The translations under genes and the position numbers were made by a program. 64,000 nt of DNA from the NCBI GenBank assembly GCA_964016985.1, contig OZ024826.1, positions 7,303,855-7,367,854 on the forward strand, given 5' to 3'. Below the pieces are notes generated by a model. It saw only the letters and a program-made list of their open reading frames with translations. It was not told the DNA's origin and searched no databases. The DNA is from Anodontia alba. Taxonomy: Eukaryota; Mollusca; Bivalvia; Lucinida; Lucinidae. How positions within the stretch are numbered: the stretch's first letter is position 1; each line of letters begins with the position of its first letter. Below are positions 1-10,760 of this stretch, piece by piece.

Positions 1-300
1 ACAGTTTCCTTCCAAAAGTGCATTACAGAATCGGACTTTAACCAGGCCTCAGGTAGCCACTTACATATACGAATATGTAAAACATGCATATACGAATGTA
101 CGTAAACCAAGGAAGGGACAGTTCCTTTCCGATATTTAGCAGAAAAGAAATCAAAACGATAAAAAACAACGGAAATTTAAAACAAAAATTAGACATATTT
201 TTCCTATACTAAAATCACGGACCACAATCCTCAAAAGGGACTGGTTAAGATTAAAAATGGCAAGTCTAGGTTAAACTACATGGAACGACAATATTAAACA
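1..300. other. No recognisable gene or repeat
   Basis: AT-rich sequence without a supported frame. A weak inverted pair around CATATACGAATATG and CATATACGAATGTACG lies at 64-105. Confidence 0.5.
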
Positions 301-304
301 GCAC

Positions 305-375
305 TCCAACGAAACCGAAACAAGGAAAGAAGATCAGAAAAGAGACATCGCCTTGGAACGGTCAATAGTACAAAG
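305..375. repeat. Weak family I fragment
   Basis: GACATCGCCTTGGAACGGTC resembles the GACCACCGCCTTAGAACGGT block of the full I copies at 18.0 and 54.6 kb. Only this short stretch can be aligned, so this may be an old remnant. Confidence 0.3.
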
Positions 376-740
376 TCTACTTATTGAGGGATGGGGAAGA
401 TAATGGATAACTGATCCTCTACTGAAATCCAGGTACATTTCCAGCTACATATATTGTTTCGGTTTTGCATCTTCGGTAGGTAGATCAAACTACCTGTTCC
501 TGTCACCACCTATGGAAAGGAGGCACATAGCATTAATGGACAATCGTATTAAAACAATCTTCTCTTGTTCTTTTTTGCAAACATTGAAGTTGTACTAAAA
601 ACTCACTATAAGAATTTCATATATAAGAGACCTTTTTCTGAATGTTTCCATTTCGATACTGTGATAACAATGCATGCCAAACAGAAACTATTCCCGATGA
701 CAAATATAAACGAAAAGGAGAAACATAAAAGAAAGAAATC
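376..740. other. No recognisable gene or repeat
   Basis: No frame, palindrome or family match seen. Two frames of 68 codons overlap here on opposite strands and look random. Confidence 0.5.
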
Positions 741-991
741 AAATCGAGGGTTGAGCGCAAGACTAGCGTAAGTCAGATGGTTGTTTTTCCCCAAACCTAA
801 TCTCCTCATCATGAAGGCGTTATGAAGATTACAACATTTCTTTCTGTAAACAATGAAGATTTAGGTGCCATTGCTCGTATGAGCAATGGCACCTAAATTT
901 GCATTGTTTACAAAGGGGTCCAAGTTGCCTCTAAACAAGGGTTTCAAAAATATGTTTGAGTTACTATAGTCTTGCGCTCAACCCTCGAAAT
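741..991. mobile_element. MITE family R with AAAT target duplication
   Basis: The ends are CGAGGGTTGAGCGCAAGACT at 745 and its near-perfect reverse complement ending at 987. The flanks read AAAT at 741-744 and 988-991, which fits a 4-bp target duplication. The interior holds a second palindrome at 846-911 built on TTTAGGTGCCATTGCTC, with loop GTAT. There is no coding capacity, so it would need a transposase supplied in trans. It is the only copy seen in this window. Confidence 0.8.
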
Positions 992-1642
992 CCAGCTCAT
1001 GCATTTTGTGCTGATCTGTTGTATTAGATGTGTCTACAGCTAACACATGTTGTCACTTGAAATACATCATGTGTCGGATTGTGTAAAATGGTGGCGATGA
1101 CGTAACGGCAGCATGTGTTCGAATGAACGTAAAATAGTTTGCAGACTTTAGAAAGATAGGGCTAACAGCCTCCAAAGACCTTAAAGCTGAAATACCTCCA
1201 TAATGGGTAAAAAACAACATCATTTTAAGATGATGGAAGTTTTGATAATCAAATAAAGGCTATTATTGTAATGACAAAAAACGTTTAAAAACGATTGGAA
1301 AGAATTCTTTTGGTTCAAATATTACATCCAGTCAAATAAAGATTATAACATTTTCTTTTGAAAGTAATAAATCAAATATTCATAATGCACTATTCTGTGA
1401 TACCAGTGGTTCTGTTCAACGTTAGTTTCAAATCATAAACCTATCTTATGCCCATGTGTATTGCAGACTGATAAGTATGACCGAACTATTTAATTTACTA
1501 TTGATATTGAATGTTTAGTAAAATCGAGTCAGTATCCCCCTACATCTCGCTATCTCCGCATGAGTTTTAGTCTACTAATGAGTCCTGTCTATCACTAGGA
1601 ACACCTCATTGAGGAAGAGGGAGATGGTGGCTATTCTTTTCG
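992..1642. other. No recognisable gene or repeat
   Basis: AT-rich with stops in all frames. No inverted repeat or family match seen. Confidence 0.5.
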
Positions 1643-1670
1643 TTTTTTTTTTTTTTTTTTTTTTTTTTTT
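1643..1670. repeat. Poly(T) tract
   Basis: A run of 28 T. No retroposon body could be recognised beside it on either strand. Confidence 0.9.
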
Positions 1671-2795
1671 GTTTTGTTTTTTGTACGTGAATGTTGTCCA
1701 TCGTACTTTGTTTACATTTACTCTTGGTGTCATTGTTATGCCATGCTCTGGCTCTCCTTTACTAATTTATATTTTAATTTGAACTGACAAAACCAATGAC
1801 AATCCTCTCATTCCATCAACATTCTATTATGTTTTGTTCTGTATTGCTCAGAAAGTTTAGGTATTCCGGACTGTATTAGATGTACTAGACGCGGTCCGTT
1901 TTTGTCTACACTATTCACATAAGCGAAAAAATTCTCACACTTACATGTTCCTTCTCCTACATAGATTTAGATCTCTATAGACTCTATTGTTTCTTATTTT
2001 TACTAAATTAAGACATGTTATTCAAACTTTGTATGAACCGCATCATTATTGAAATGATATCTCTTTTGTTCATAATCAGGTTCAAATTCAGCTTTCAAGT
2101 CAGGAACAACTTAGAGGTGTCGCAATGGGGCGACAAAAATCATTAGCAAGGTCACTTGATAATATGTTTTCGTGTTGTCCATTGTAAGCTTCAGAGAAGA
2201 TGGCAGACATGAATGAATCTTCCTTGGTTTCTTTTATTTTACTGACAGTAGAAAATTACACTGCGCAAAATTATCATTGATTAAACGTCATCCATTCAGT
2301 AATTTAGCGCATTTAGATCCAAACGTTATATTCGGTACAGAGAAACGTACCTAATGGCAAAACCGTAGTTGTCGGTATGTATCTACGCAGCCTGATCTAT
2401 GCATGGTCTGTTCGGTTCCCAATAGGATAGCTGCTACAGACGCATTCATTCAACAGTGCAAAATTACTCAAATCTAGAATGCTTTCCGTAACTTTGTGTG
2501 TGCACGAAGCATGTACAAGTCCGTTTCCTTGTGTATGGTTTTGCTAATCTATTACAAGAAATTATCTGACACCGAATTCCTTGTTGAATAATTGGCTCAA
2601 TTGTCGTATCAACCTGGGTCAATATACTTGGACTTTATCCAGTACAGAAGAAGATTAGCAGATAGGATTATAGATATTTTAGATGATCTACGCGTTTCTC
2701 ATAAGAGATGATGCGAATAAGTTACAAAGCGCTTGGAAGAAATTATTCTATACATCGGCAAATTCTTCCAGCAACTATTTTAATCTAAGCTACGG
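1671..2795. other. No recognisable gene; one short shared motif
   Basis: The stretch GTATGTATCTACGCAGCCTG near 2375 recurs near 6983, so part of this is a low-copy repeat. Nothing else was recognised. Confidence 0.45.
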
Positions 2796-3072
2796 CATCA
2801 CGAAAACACGCCTATATAATTTTGACCCCCTTAAACCCCACTTTTATATAGTAAAACTGGGGTTTACAGGGGTATACATTTTTTTCTTATTTTCGTTCAA
2901 AAACATAGATTGTAGGTATTCGTTAGAACCGCCTCGCCGAGGCGGTTCTAACGAGTACCCACAATCTGTGTTTTGAGCAGAAATGTGAAAAATATCAGAC
3001 TTTTTATCTGCTTTTTTTTATTTTTTGGTGGTAAAATTTTCAGTATATTTGAATAGGCGTGTTTTCGTAATG
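2796..3072 (+). mobile_element. Family A MITE, copy A1 (CCCC arm first)
   Basis: Full-length copy, CATCACGAAAACACG to CGTAATG. The C/G-rich arm (CCCCCTTAAACCCC...GGGGTTTACAGGGG) comes first, then the central palindrome, then the TTTTCAGTATATTTGAAT arm. The palindrome arms have diverged: GTAGGTATTCG on the left against CGAGTACCCAC on the right. The element has no transposase. Short frames running through it are by-products of the palindrome. Confidence 0.92.
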
Positions 3073-3242
3073 GCACACCATTTCCTAGAAATTTGCATAT
3101 GTGCCCAGTGAAGACTCGGATCAGTCTGTGCACCCGCGCTGTTTGATCAATTGTCGCAGAGCAGTCTGTGGATAGCAGAGGATCCAAAGTGTCTTCAGGC
3201 GAACAGCGAGGCATCCGAGTCTTCGCTGTGCCCCGCATCATC
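3073..3242. repeat. Family E1 fragment between two A copies
   Basis: It contains TGTGCCCAGTGAAGACTCGG, a GATCAGTCTG hairpin, GAGGATCCAAAG and a closing GAGTCTTCGCTG. The same order of blocks occurs at 28.9, 35.0 and 53.6 kb. It is exactly bracketed by A1 and A2, which lie in opposite orientation. Confidence 0.7.
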
Positions 3243-3532
3243 CATTACGAAAACATGCCTATTCCAATATACAGAAAATTTCACCTCCAAAAAATTGAAA
3301 ATTTTCAGATAAAAGACTGATATTTTTCTTATTTTTGCTGGAAAACATAGATTGTGGGTACTCGTTAGAACCGCCTCGGCGCCGCCTCGCCGAGGCGGTT
3401 CTAACGAGTACCCACAATCTATGTTTTCCAGCAAAAATAAGAAAAATAATGTATACCTCTGTAAACCCCAGTTTTACTATATAAAAGTGGGGTTTAAGGG
3501 GGTCAAAATTACATAGGCATGTTTTCGTGATG
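3243..3532 (-). mobile_element. Family A MITE, copy A2, extended tip
   Basis: Full-length, in the reverse orientation to A1 (CATTACG first, GTGATG last). The palindrome tip is enlarged: CCGCCTCGGCG is followed by a second CCGCCTCG before the right arm begins, a small duplication at the hairpin apex. The outer palindrome arms still match over about 45 bp each. Confidence 0.92.
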
Positions 3533-3800
3533 TAATTCAATATCCAAGAACTGCTTCAGACAAATAGGCTGGTATTCCTACCCAGTTATTTCTATACTGT
3601 CAAAGATTCATTAATCTATAGATAAAAGAGTTTTATTCTGCAAGAAAAGAAGGCCAATCTTCTGTGCTTCTAATATTACTGACAAAACATTAATAAAAAA
3701 GTCAAGCATATAATTGTTTTTAAACACCTCGACGTTTTGATCGGATAGTTTTAGATAAACAAACATATAAACATTTACTTCCATCCTTTGAATCGTATTT

Positions 3801-3974
3801 TACATAAATAAAATTATGATTCCCTGAATACAAGGGGATCCGTGAATCGGAGAAGGGATCATCAGATACGACTCTACATCATGATAAATAATGGTATCTT
3901 AAATAAATAAAAATCATGCACAATGAATACAAGGAAGGTTCCGTGAATCGAAGGTTGCTATCATTCAGATAACG
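3801..3974 (+). repeat. Two diverged direct repeats, period 99 bp
   Basis: TGAATACAAGG at 3825 and 3924, each preceded by an ATAAATAAAA stretch and followed by CCGTGAATCG and ATCA-TCAGATA blocks. The spacing is 99 bp. Divergence is substantial, so this is an old tandem duplication. Confidence 0.6.
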
Positions 3975-4700
3975 CTTATCACAAGGTGAAGCAAAATCTA
4001 ACAAACCATAGCACTGAAAGTGCTGATGGGGGCGGTTGCCTGAAAATATATAGGTCTCTAGAGCTGATTGGGATTTACGCTGAAATTAGAAAAAGAAGAC
4101 GCACATAAACAGTACACAGTTATTAGTAAACTGTAATCTGAGAGCATGAAAAAAAAAAAAAAAAAAAAAAAACAGGCGGTACTGTATATGCCTTTTCTTT
4201 TCTAAAATATTATTTTTATTGTCAAAAGTCATATATAAAGTGTAATACCATATTTACAAAGCTCTTTTTGGTATTCGATAGCCCCTTTGTCGTCCTTTTT
4301 TCGGAAGTTAAGTAGGACCGCGGCTCGGATTACAATTTTCCCCAACGCTATAGATTATAGTTTTACTGGAGTAATCACATTCGTTCGCCGATATTGTACT
4401 CAATACGATTAAATTCGTGTTTCGTTTAAGGATGTATAAGGCTAATATATGTTGAATGTATTTTATCAGCGTTAAAAGGGAACTGGTTTTTAGGTAGGTA
4501 TTAGGTTGGTAGTAACAGGAAAGCGGATTGTCAAAATGTGGTATGTTAAACCTGAAAGCGGCTTGGCAACCGCCCAAAAACTTTCTTCTTTAAACGACAT
4601 ATTTGAAACTAAATATATTGTGTGAAGGAATTTACACAGCTAACAAACACACGAAATCATATATTATGGTAACAAATCACCATATTTACCATAAAAATTT
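3975..4700. other. No recognisable gene; poly(A) tract
   Basis: A run of 24 A lies at 4149-4172. The remainder shows no frame or repeat that I recognise. Confidence 0.5.
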
Positions 4701-4782
4701 GAACAGGCAGGCTTAAGCAAACAGTGCAAACTCGATCAGATGTCATAGAACGCGGCGTCTGATCAATCAACACTCCTGTCAC
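4701..4782. repeat. Family F core fragment
   Basis: AAGCAAACAGTGCAAACTCG, GATCAGATGTC, CGCGGCGTCTGATC and a decayed CACTCCTGTC reproduce the F palindrome with mismatched arms. No TTAA-flanked ends were recognised around it. Confidence 0.65.
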
Positions 4783-5160
4783 ACATACAGCAGGTATTCA
4801 ATTAGCCAAATGACTAGGGAGTAGAATTGACTTGTTTTAGGTCAAACATTGAAAAAGGGGGTTCTTGTACTTTTGCGAAAAGAGTAATTATCGCATATGC
4901 AAACAGCTGTTTGCTCACGTAAGCGTTGGCAAAGATAAAACCTCAGCCAAAAGACTAGACGTGTAGCCTCACCTAGGGGCCGGGCAGTCATACTGAAAAA
5001 TTGATTCCATGGAAAGTTTGAAGAACGTTTTTCCCGTGGCACGGATCTTGTGGTAAATACGGTAATATCGACTCAAAGTCGCATTCTCTATCTCTTTGAG
5101 GTCCATTTGTATGAAACAAATATGAGCCGCACGTCAGAAAACAAACGTAATTTCGGACAT

Positions 5161-5267
5161 CCAAGTAAGTATTCTTTATAAATCTATAGCGGGTCGTTAT
5201 CGGCCCGTCAGGGTAGCTGACGGGCCGATAACGGCCCGCTGTAGATTTATAAAGAATTCTAGCTGGG
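5161..5267. mobile_element. Family B palindromic MITE, copy B1
   Basis: Almost wholly palindromic. The arms read TATTCTTTATAAATCTATAG then CGGGCCGATAACGGCCCG, and the ends are CCAAG and CTGGG. It belongs to the GTTATC/GATAAC subfamily. It is the most decayed at its left end. Confidence 0.88.
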
Positions 5268-5410
5268 ATGTGCGCCCAGTGAAGATTCAGATCAGTCTGC
5301 ACAATCTGATCAGACTTTTCATTTGGCGCATTTTGGATAACCAAGGATGTACGGACAATGAAGACTGATGCACATGTCGGAAGGTACGTTGTTTCACATT
5401 GCGACTCGTA
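5268..5410. repeat. Family E1 copy abutting B1
   Basis: ATGTGCGCCCAGTGAAGATT, GATCAGTCTG-CACA-ATCTGATCAGAC, GGATAACCAAGGATG and GTCGGAAGGTACGTTGT occur in the E1 order. It starts directly at the B1 end, so B1 may have inserted at or near its edge. Confidence 0.7.
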
Positions 5411-5469
5411 TATTTTGAATGGTCATGCTCCTAAGGCGCTCTTCTGAGAAGTGTGCGTATTATAAGGCG

Positions 5470-5770
5470 TAAAAAAACAGCCGACCGACCTGTTTCAAAC
5501 ACCCGACTTTGCTATTTTTATCGGTAAAAATGCAAAATGAAAAAGTAAAGCACCGACCCTCAACAAAATACCTGTATTTTCATAAAATTACAGACCCGAC
5601 CCTGTTCTTTTCTGTAGAAAAAAATGGAAAAATAAAAAAGAAATCGCCTACCTACCGACCAAATTTTTTTCATTTTTTCAGCACGTTAGCGGAAACACAG
5701 CTATTTTTTAGCCTTAGAGAATTCAGCTGCCTTGGGGTTACCATGTCTTGAAAAGAATTCATGTCAAAAT
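5470..5770 (+). other. A/T-rich stretch with CCGACC motifs, unrecognised
   Basis: Repeated CCGACC/CCGACT words (ACCGACCGACC, ACCCGACT, CACCGACC, CTACCGACC) alternate with A-rich or T-rich runs. An 80-codon frame crosses it but has low-complexity composition and no family I know. It may be a dispersed repeat seen here once. Confidence 0.35.
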
Positions 5771-5988
5771 TGTACTTGTTTGTATACAATACATATAAAT
5801 AAAAGAAAGTTACTTTCAGGAACATCTATGATTTAACCGGTACATTGCTAGGTTGATCCTAATGCCATACTTCTTGATTTAGACACATAATGAGAAATGG
5901 GATCTTCGGAGCATAAGCGGACAGAGAAAGTTTAGTCTGTAATGTCTGATGAGGACCTTCAGTTTTAGCTTTCTTAATTACTGCAGAA

Positions 5989-6345
5989 TACAGTAGAACT
6001 TCAATGGCTCGAACCCCGATAGCAGGTTTATCATGGATTAGTCGTACACGTTCTTGGGTCCAAAGGGATTTCCTCCAAATACAATATACGAATAATTTAG
6101 GGAGATTTTCTTCTTTTATCTCGTAGATGTATGCCGTGTGTACTCATTAGAATCGCCTCTATGAGGCGATTCTAATGAGTACACACAACATACATTTAAA
6201 ACATAGAACACCGAAAAGATATCCCACAATTATATCCAATGTGCCTCCTGGTGTGTAATAGTAACCTTCCAAGGCTCGAACTACCGCTGTCTCGAACAAA
6301 TTATCATGGTCCCAAAGAGGTTCGAGCCATCGAAGTTCGACTGTA
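5989..6345. mobile_element. MITE family C, pogo/Tigger-like ends, TA duplication
   Basis: Ends CAGTAGAACTTCAATGGCTC at 5991 and the reverse complement of CAGTCGAACTTCGATGGCTC ending at 6343, flanked by TA at 5989-5990 and 6344-6345. The centre (about 6130-6195) is a palindrome GTGTACTCATTAGAATCGCC with tip CTATGAG. That palindrome is a diverged version of the family A core although the ends are unrelated. No coding capacity. Confidence 0.85.
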
Positions 6346-6432
6346 TATAGGACTAGATTAAATTGCACAAAACAGCAGACTGATCTATGTGTCTTTTGAA
6401 ACACGATTCTGTTATCGAGGAGGACAGTTTGG

Positions 6433-6484
6433 GTGTGTGTGTGGGGGGGGGGGGGGGGTGGGGGGGTGGGGGGGGGGGAGGGGC
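6433..6484 (+). repeat. Poly-G tract
   Basis: A GTGTGTGTG stretch passes into long G runs broken by single T or A. It could form G-quadruplex DNA. The exact length is likely unreliable in any assembly. Confidence 0.85.
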
Positions 6485-6626
6485 TGGGACCAGCTAAATA
6501 TCTCAAAGAACATTATGTGAACATATTAACTAATATGCAATTTTGTCCGTGCATGCATATAGCTAGACTACGTATCATGATCAAACTGTGCGTCTACCTA
6601 AAACACGGCATTGCAAAATGTGCGTA

Positions 6627-6905
6627 CATCACGAAAACATGCCTATATGATACTGGCCCCCTTAAACCCCACTTTTATATAGTAAAACTGGGGTATACGG
6701 GGGTATACGTTATTTTTCTTATTTCTGCTTCAAAACATATAATGTGGGTACTCGTTAGAACCGCCTCATCGAGGCGGTTCTAACGAGTACCCACAATCTA
6801 TGTTTTGAGCAGAAATATGAAAAATATCAGTGATTTTTATCGGAATATTTCCAGTTTTTGGAAGTGGAATTTTCTATACATTTGAATAGGCATGTTTTCG
6901 TAATG
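6627..6905 (+). mobile_element. Family A MITE, copy A3
   Basis: Complete, CCCC arm first. The palindrome arms match well, with tip CGCCTCATCGAGGCG. The A arm reads ACTGGCCCCC where most copies have TTTTGACCCCC. Confidence 0.92.
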
Positions 6906-6949
6906 CGTGGCCTTTACGAACTACGAAGATCCCAATCAGCCAAGGATGC

Positions 6950-7100
6950 TGCATAGACTGATTATGATTTAGTGGGGGAGGGTATGTATCTACGCAGCCT
7001 GACGGACGGACGGACAGACGAGTGGGGGCGTACGGAGACGTTCACAATATCCCATCGCATTTTTTAAAAAAAAAAGCGTTGGGATAATAAGAATCTTATA
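6950..7100. repeat. Low-copy repeat with CGGA run
   Basis: GTATGTATCTACGCAGCCTG is shared with position 2375. It continues into GACGGACGGACGGACAGACG and GGAGACGTTCACAATATCCC. Function unknown. Confidence 0.4.
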
Positions 7101-7279
7101 TGGGTATGGATTCGATATAGGCGCCCACGGATGCCCGGGCCGATCGGAACCGTGGCTTCAAAGAGCGAAAAAGCAGTTGTCAGAAGTAATGTATACCGAA
7201 TCAAAAGTAAAAAGCCAAACAACATCACGCTTCTCCTATCTTTTTAATAGTCCGGTATGAATGATGATGTCACTGAAAA

Positions 7280-7580
7280 TGAGACGGTCAGAAGTAGAAA
7301 GTAAGAAGTCAGCAGTCGGAAACGAAAAGTTGGAAGTTAGAAGTCGAAAGTAGAGTGGGAAGCCAGACGTTGGAAGTAAGATATCAGAAGTGGAAATTAA
7401 AAAAAAAAAATTGGAATTGATACTTGGAAGAAGGAACTCAGAAGAAGAAAACCATACGTAGCAAATGAAAAGTTAGTGAGTGGGAATCGGAATCTTCTGT
7501 CTTGACACTTCCAATTTCTTCTTTTTTTATTTTTTCACTACCCACTTCCGACTCCCTATTCTCACTTCGTACTTATGGTG
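7280..7580. repeat. GAAGT-rich minisatellite with inverted counterpart
   Basis: Irregular repeats of GAAGT, GGAAGT and GAAGTCGAAAGTA fill 7285-7400. Complementary ACTTCC/CACTTCC words occupy 7503-7570 on the same strand, so the two blocks could pair. There is no constant period. Confidence 0.55.
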
Positions 7581-7889
7581 TCCTTTGACTTGCTCCTTTC
7601 TAAGATTACCGTGTATGCAGCAGTGCAAATTACCTGCTGCCATATGAAGAGTCTCAATAGGACGAGACTCCGATTTTTTTATTCTTTTATTCTTTAATGT
7701 ATTAGGTGTTTCTAAGGGGCAACCGTTATATTTTATTAGACTTAAGTACACCTTGTGTTCAGTGCCATTTCACCGTAGTGTCATTTTTTTTATTTTTTTA
7801 TTTTATTTTTTTATACTGTGCCCAGACTGATATCGGACAAACGAGTTCCGCATACGCGTAGGCAGTTCTGAAAACTGCATTCCTTGCGG
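7581..7889. other. No recognisable gene or repeat
   Basis: T-rich towards its right end (7781-7812). No supported frame. Confidence 0.5.
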
Positions 7890-7982
7890 ACACACATGTT
7901 GAAACAACGTCGATTCAACGTTAATTCAACGTCTTGACGTTGAATCAATGTTAAATCCTTATTGTTTCAACGCTGTGTGCCT
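7890..7982. mobile_element. Family K palindrome, copy K1
   Basis: Built from CAACGT/ACGTTG words: TTGAAACAACGTCGATTCAA, then CGTCTTGACG at the tip, then the mirrored arm. The right arm has decayed (CAATGTTAAATCCTTATTG). A better copy lies at 58.65 kb. Confidence 0.8.
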
Positions 7983-8550
7983 GTTATTTTCACTATAAGT
8001 TACGCTTATACTCGTACACTGTATATGGACGGGCGCAGTTCTTGCTGATGTGTGTCGGTCTAGGATTATGCGGTTGCATGTACTTTATTATTTTTCTAAC
8101 ATGAGTGAATTTGGAAACGTTGTGACTATATATGAGCGTATGGTTGTGTCTGACCTATTTGTATTTCTAATCAGACCAGACCGTCTTTGATTGCAATTCA
8201 GCAGGGGTCTGCTGTAACTCTTGCGTAGTGTCATTATTACAGATATCGGAGAGAAGAATAAGCTTCGTAATGGCCAAGTCGCATTAACGTTTTGCACTCT
8301 GGGTAAAAATTGAGCAGAAGACACATTGAAATATTTTTCTTATTATACCCTGAAAACAGGCTTTGACATTTTATGAAAATTGTCTCCGATACGGACAATT
8401 TGCATGAAATTTCAAATTCTTTTTTCTGGGAAAATTAAGAAAATATCATCAATTTGTCGTCTGCTGAATTAGCCGAGAGAGTGGTAAAGTTAAACTCCTC
8501 GAAAGCATCAGACATGTGATTTACTGTTTGTGTTTATTATTAAATGGGAT
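7983..8550. other. No recognisable gene or repeat
   Basis: No family match. A 78-codon minus frame here has no recognisable domain. Confidence 0.5.
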
Positions 8551-8710
8551 GCGCCTTGCAAAACCGTACCTTCGGGCATATGCGGACAACGAAGGCCAAG
8601 ATAAGCCTGCGCATCTGCACAGTCTGATCTGTGCCTTCACCCTCCGCTATCAGAATCATTGTATACTACAGAATGTATGAATGGAGAGCAAAGGCCTGAT
8701 GGGGGAGGGT
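8551..8710. repeat. Family E2 copy
   Basis: GCGCCTTGCAAAACCGTACC and TTCGGGCATATGCGGACAAC followed by a GCGCATCTGCACAGTCTGAT hairpin, then GAATGTATGAATGGAGAGC. These blocks recur in order at 13.6, 21.7, 27.6 and 29.2 kb. Confidence 0.65.
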
Positions 8711-8864
8711 GAATTTGAACATGCTCATTATGATTTTATACAGCTGATCGCATTTCAGACAGGGATTTTCCGGCGAAATAAAAATTTTTGTGGTCAAGTG
8801 AATATTGTGTGGACTTTTCTTTTCAAGTGCAGAACAGAATAGAACTCCTGTTCGAACTTTGCAG

Positions 8865-9025
8865 TTCGCCATAAATAACCCGCGTCATGCGAAGGTCTTC
8901 GGAAGGTTTAGGCAGTCAAGTCTGGGCCTCGGCTGTACCCCAATATATTCTGCAGTGTGCAGTAATTATGATAGTTACAACAAAGACGGCGCGGTCTGAT
9001 ATTTGCCTTCACTGTCCAAAGACTT
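8865..9025. repeat. Weak family E2 fragment
   Basis: GCGTCATGCGAAGGTCTTCG and, near the end, GCGCGGTCTGATATTTGCCT resemble E2 blocks, but most of the interior is unalignable. Confidence 0.3.
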
Positions 9026-9306
9026 TCACATGGTGAGTATGTAACATTCTAGAGCATTTGAGTAAGTGCACCTGTGAGATTTAATTTGACATAGTATAGC
9101 TCTCAGGTGTGACGATGTAACTATTCACACTAATTAACAATTGACATCTTGCGGAAGATATTTGATCTTTGGCACTATCTTGGCAAATTTAGCAAAAGTG
9201 ACGCATTACGTTATTTGTATAAGGCTTAAGCATGTCTCTAGACCAGAAATATTGATGTTTGTCTTATAACTCAACAAAAGATATGTGGTGGAACTAAGTG
9301 GAAGCG

Positions 9307-9308
<2 letters not shown>

Positions 9309-9339
<31 letters not shown>
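9309..9339. repeat. Poly(T) tract
   Basis: A run of 31 T about 90 bp before the left end of element L. Confidence 0.9.
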
Positions 9340-9340
<1 letters not shown>

Positions 9341-9936
9341 TACGTATTTCTCGGACGTATTTCTATTGAGTACTCGCAATACTCGCTTTTGCCGAGAAAT
9401 AAAAAAAATCAATGGTGGACACTCCTCTTATTAGCTCACCTGAGCTATGCTCAGGATGAGCTATAGTGATCACGTTTGTTCGTCGTCCGTCCGTCCGTCC
9501 GTCCATCCACCCGTTAACATTTTAAAACCCCTATTCCTCCAAAATTTTAGAAGCAATTTGTACCTAATTTGGTAGAAATGTTGCTTTGATAGGCGAATTT
9601 AAAAATAACTAAAATTATGATCATCAACCAGTTTTCTTTGGTTGCTATGACAACGGAAAGGTCCCATAGACTTACAACGAGAAAATGGCTGTTGCAGTTT
9701 CTCCAGTGAAGAAATATGAGCCATATTTGGCAACGATTGTCTGTGTTTTATGACAAGCGACTAATTTGTTTGGTTGCCATGGCAACATTAAATTTTAAAG
9801 TAGGATTTTTTAAACGACAACTCCTCCAAAACAATTGAAGTAGTATGATCCTCATTTGGTAGAAACGTTGTTTGGGTAAAGGGAACTATAGTTACACTTT
9901 TGCCACTCTACTTCATGGTTTGGTTGTCATAAACTT

Positions 9937-10205
9937 CATTATGACAACACGCTTATTCAAATATATAGAAAATTTCACATCCAAAAACTGAAAATTTTCA
10001 GATAAAAACTCTGATATTTCTCATATTTCTGCTCAAAACAGAGATTGTTGGTAATCGTTGGAACCGCCTCGGTGAGGCGGTTCTAACGAGTACTCACAAT
10101 CTATGATTTTGAGCAAAAATAATGTATACCCCTGTAAACCCCAGTTTTACTATATAAAAGTGGGGTTTAAGGGGGCCAAAATTATATAGGCATGTTTTCT
10201 TGATG
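9937..10205 (-). mobile_element. Family A MITE, copy A4, nested in L
   Basis: The left end has decayed to CATTATGACAACACGC. The remaining blocks and the palindrome (tip CCTCGGTGAGGCGG) are intact. The right end reads ATAGGCATGTTTTCTTGATG. It is younger than the surrounding L element. Confidence 0.9.
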
Positions 10206-10419
10206 TGTAATGGGAAAATGATTAAATTGCATTATCTACATCACCAGTGAAGCTTTAAGACTGAATCTTTGTATATAATATCGGAGAATCAAAGTGAACT
10301 AAGTTTATTCAAATTATGATCGTAGGTTGACCGTTGACCTTATTTTTACGGCAAGGTCAAATTTGCGTCCCCATACATTTGTATGGGGAAAATGTTGAAA
10401 AATAGTTTTCTCAAAATGT

Positions 10420-10760
10420 ATTAAAGGCTCCATATTCCTTAAAAATAGACATTTTACTACCCAAGAAAAGTTCATTAAATTGATATATGGTAATAATACA
10501 ATCATAAAATGTGGCACCTGACAGTCTCTCGTTCTAGAAATGAAATGATTTTTTATCGTATCTCTGAATTAATGTTGGCAACATTAATTCAGAGATACGA
10601 TTTATTTTTCATTTTTGATCCAGTTCTAAAACGAGAGACTAACTGAAAATTTTACAGGCTGTCAGATGCCATATTTTATGATCGTATTTATACTATATTT
10701 CAATTTATGAAACCTGTCTTGGATAAAAATGTCTATTTTTGAGGAATATGGAGCCTTCAA
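10420..10760. repeat. 330 bp imperfect hairpin inside L
   Basis: The left arm from GGCTCCATATTCCTTAAAAA (10426) pairs with the right arm ending TTTTTGAGGAATATGGAGCC (10755). Both arms carry ATCATAAAAT, the GACAG block and CTCTCG. The centre is ATTAATGTTGGCAACATTAA. The right arm has about 20 extra bases between the GACAG-type block and AGTCTCTCG. It looks like a snap-back insertion within one L subunit. Confidence 0.8.

Noticed and set aside
6159..6506. 115-codon minus-strand frame rich in proline
   Set aside because: Made from the poly-G tract and element C. Composition is entirely simple sequence.
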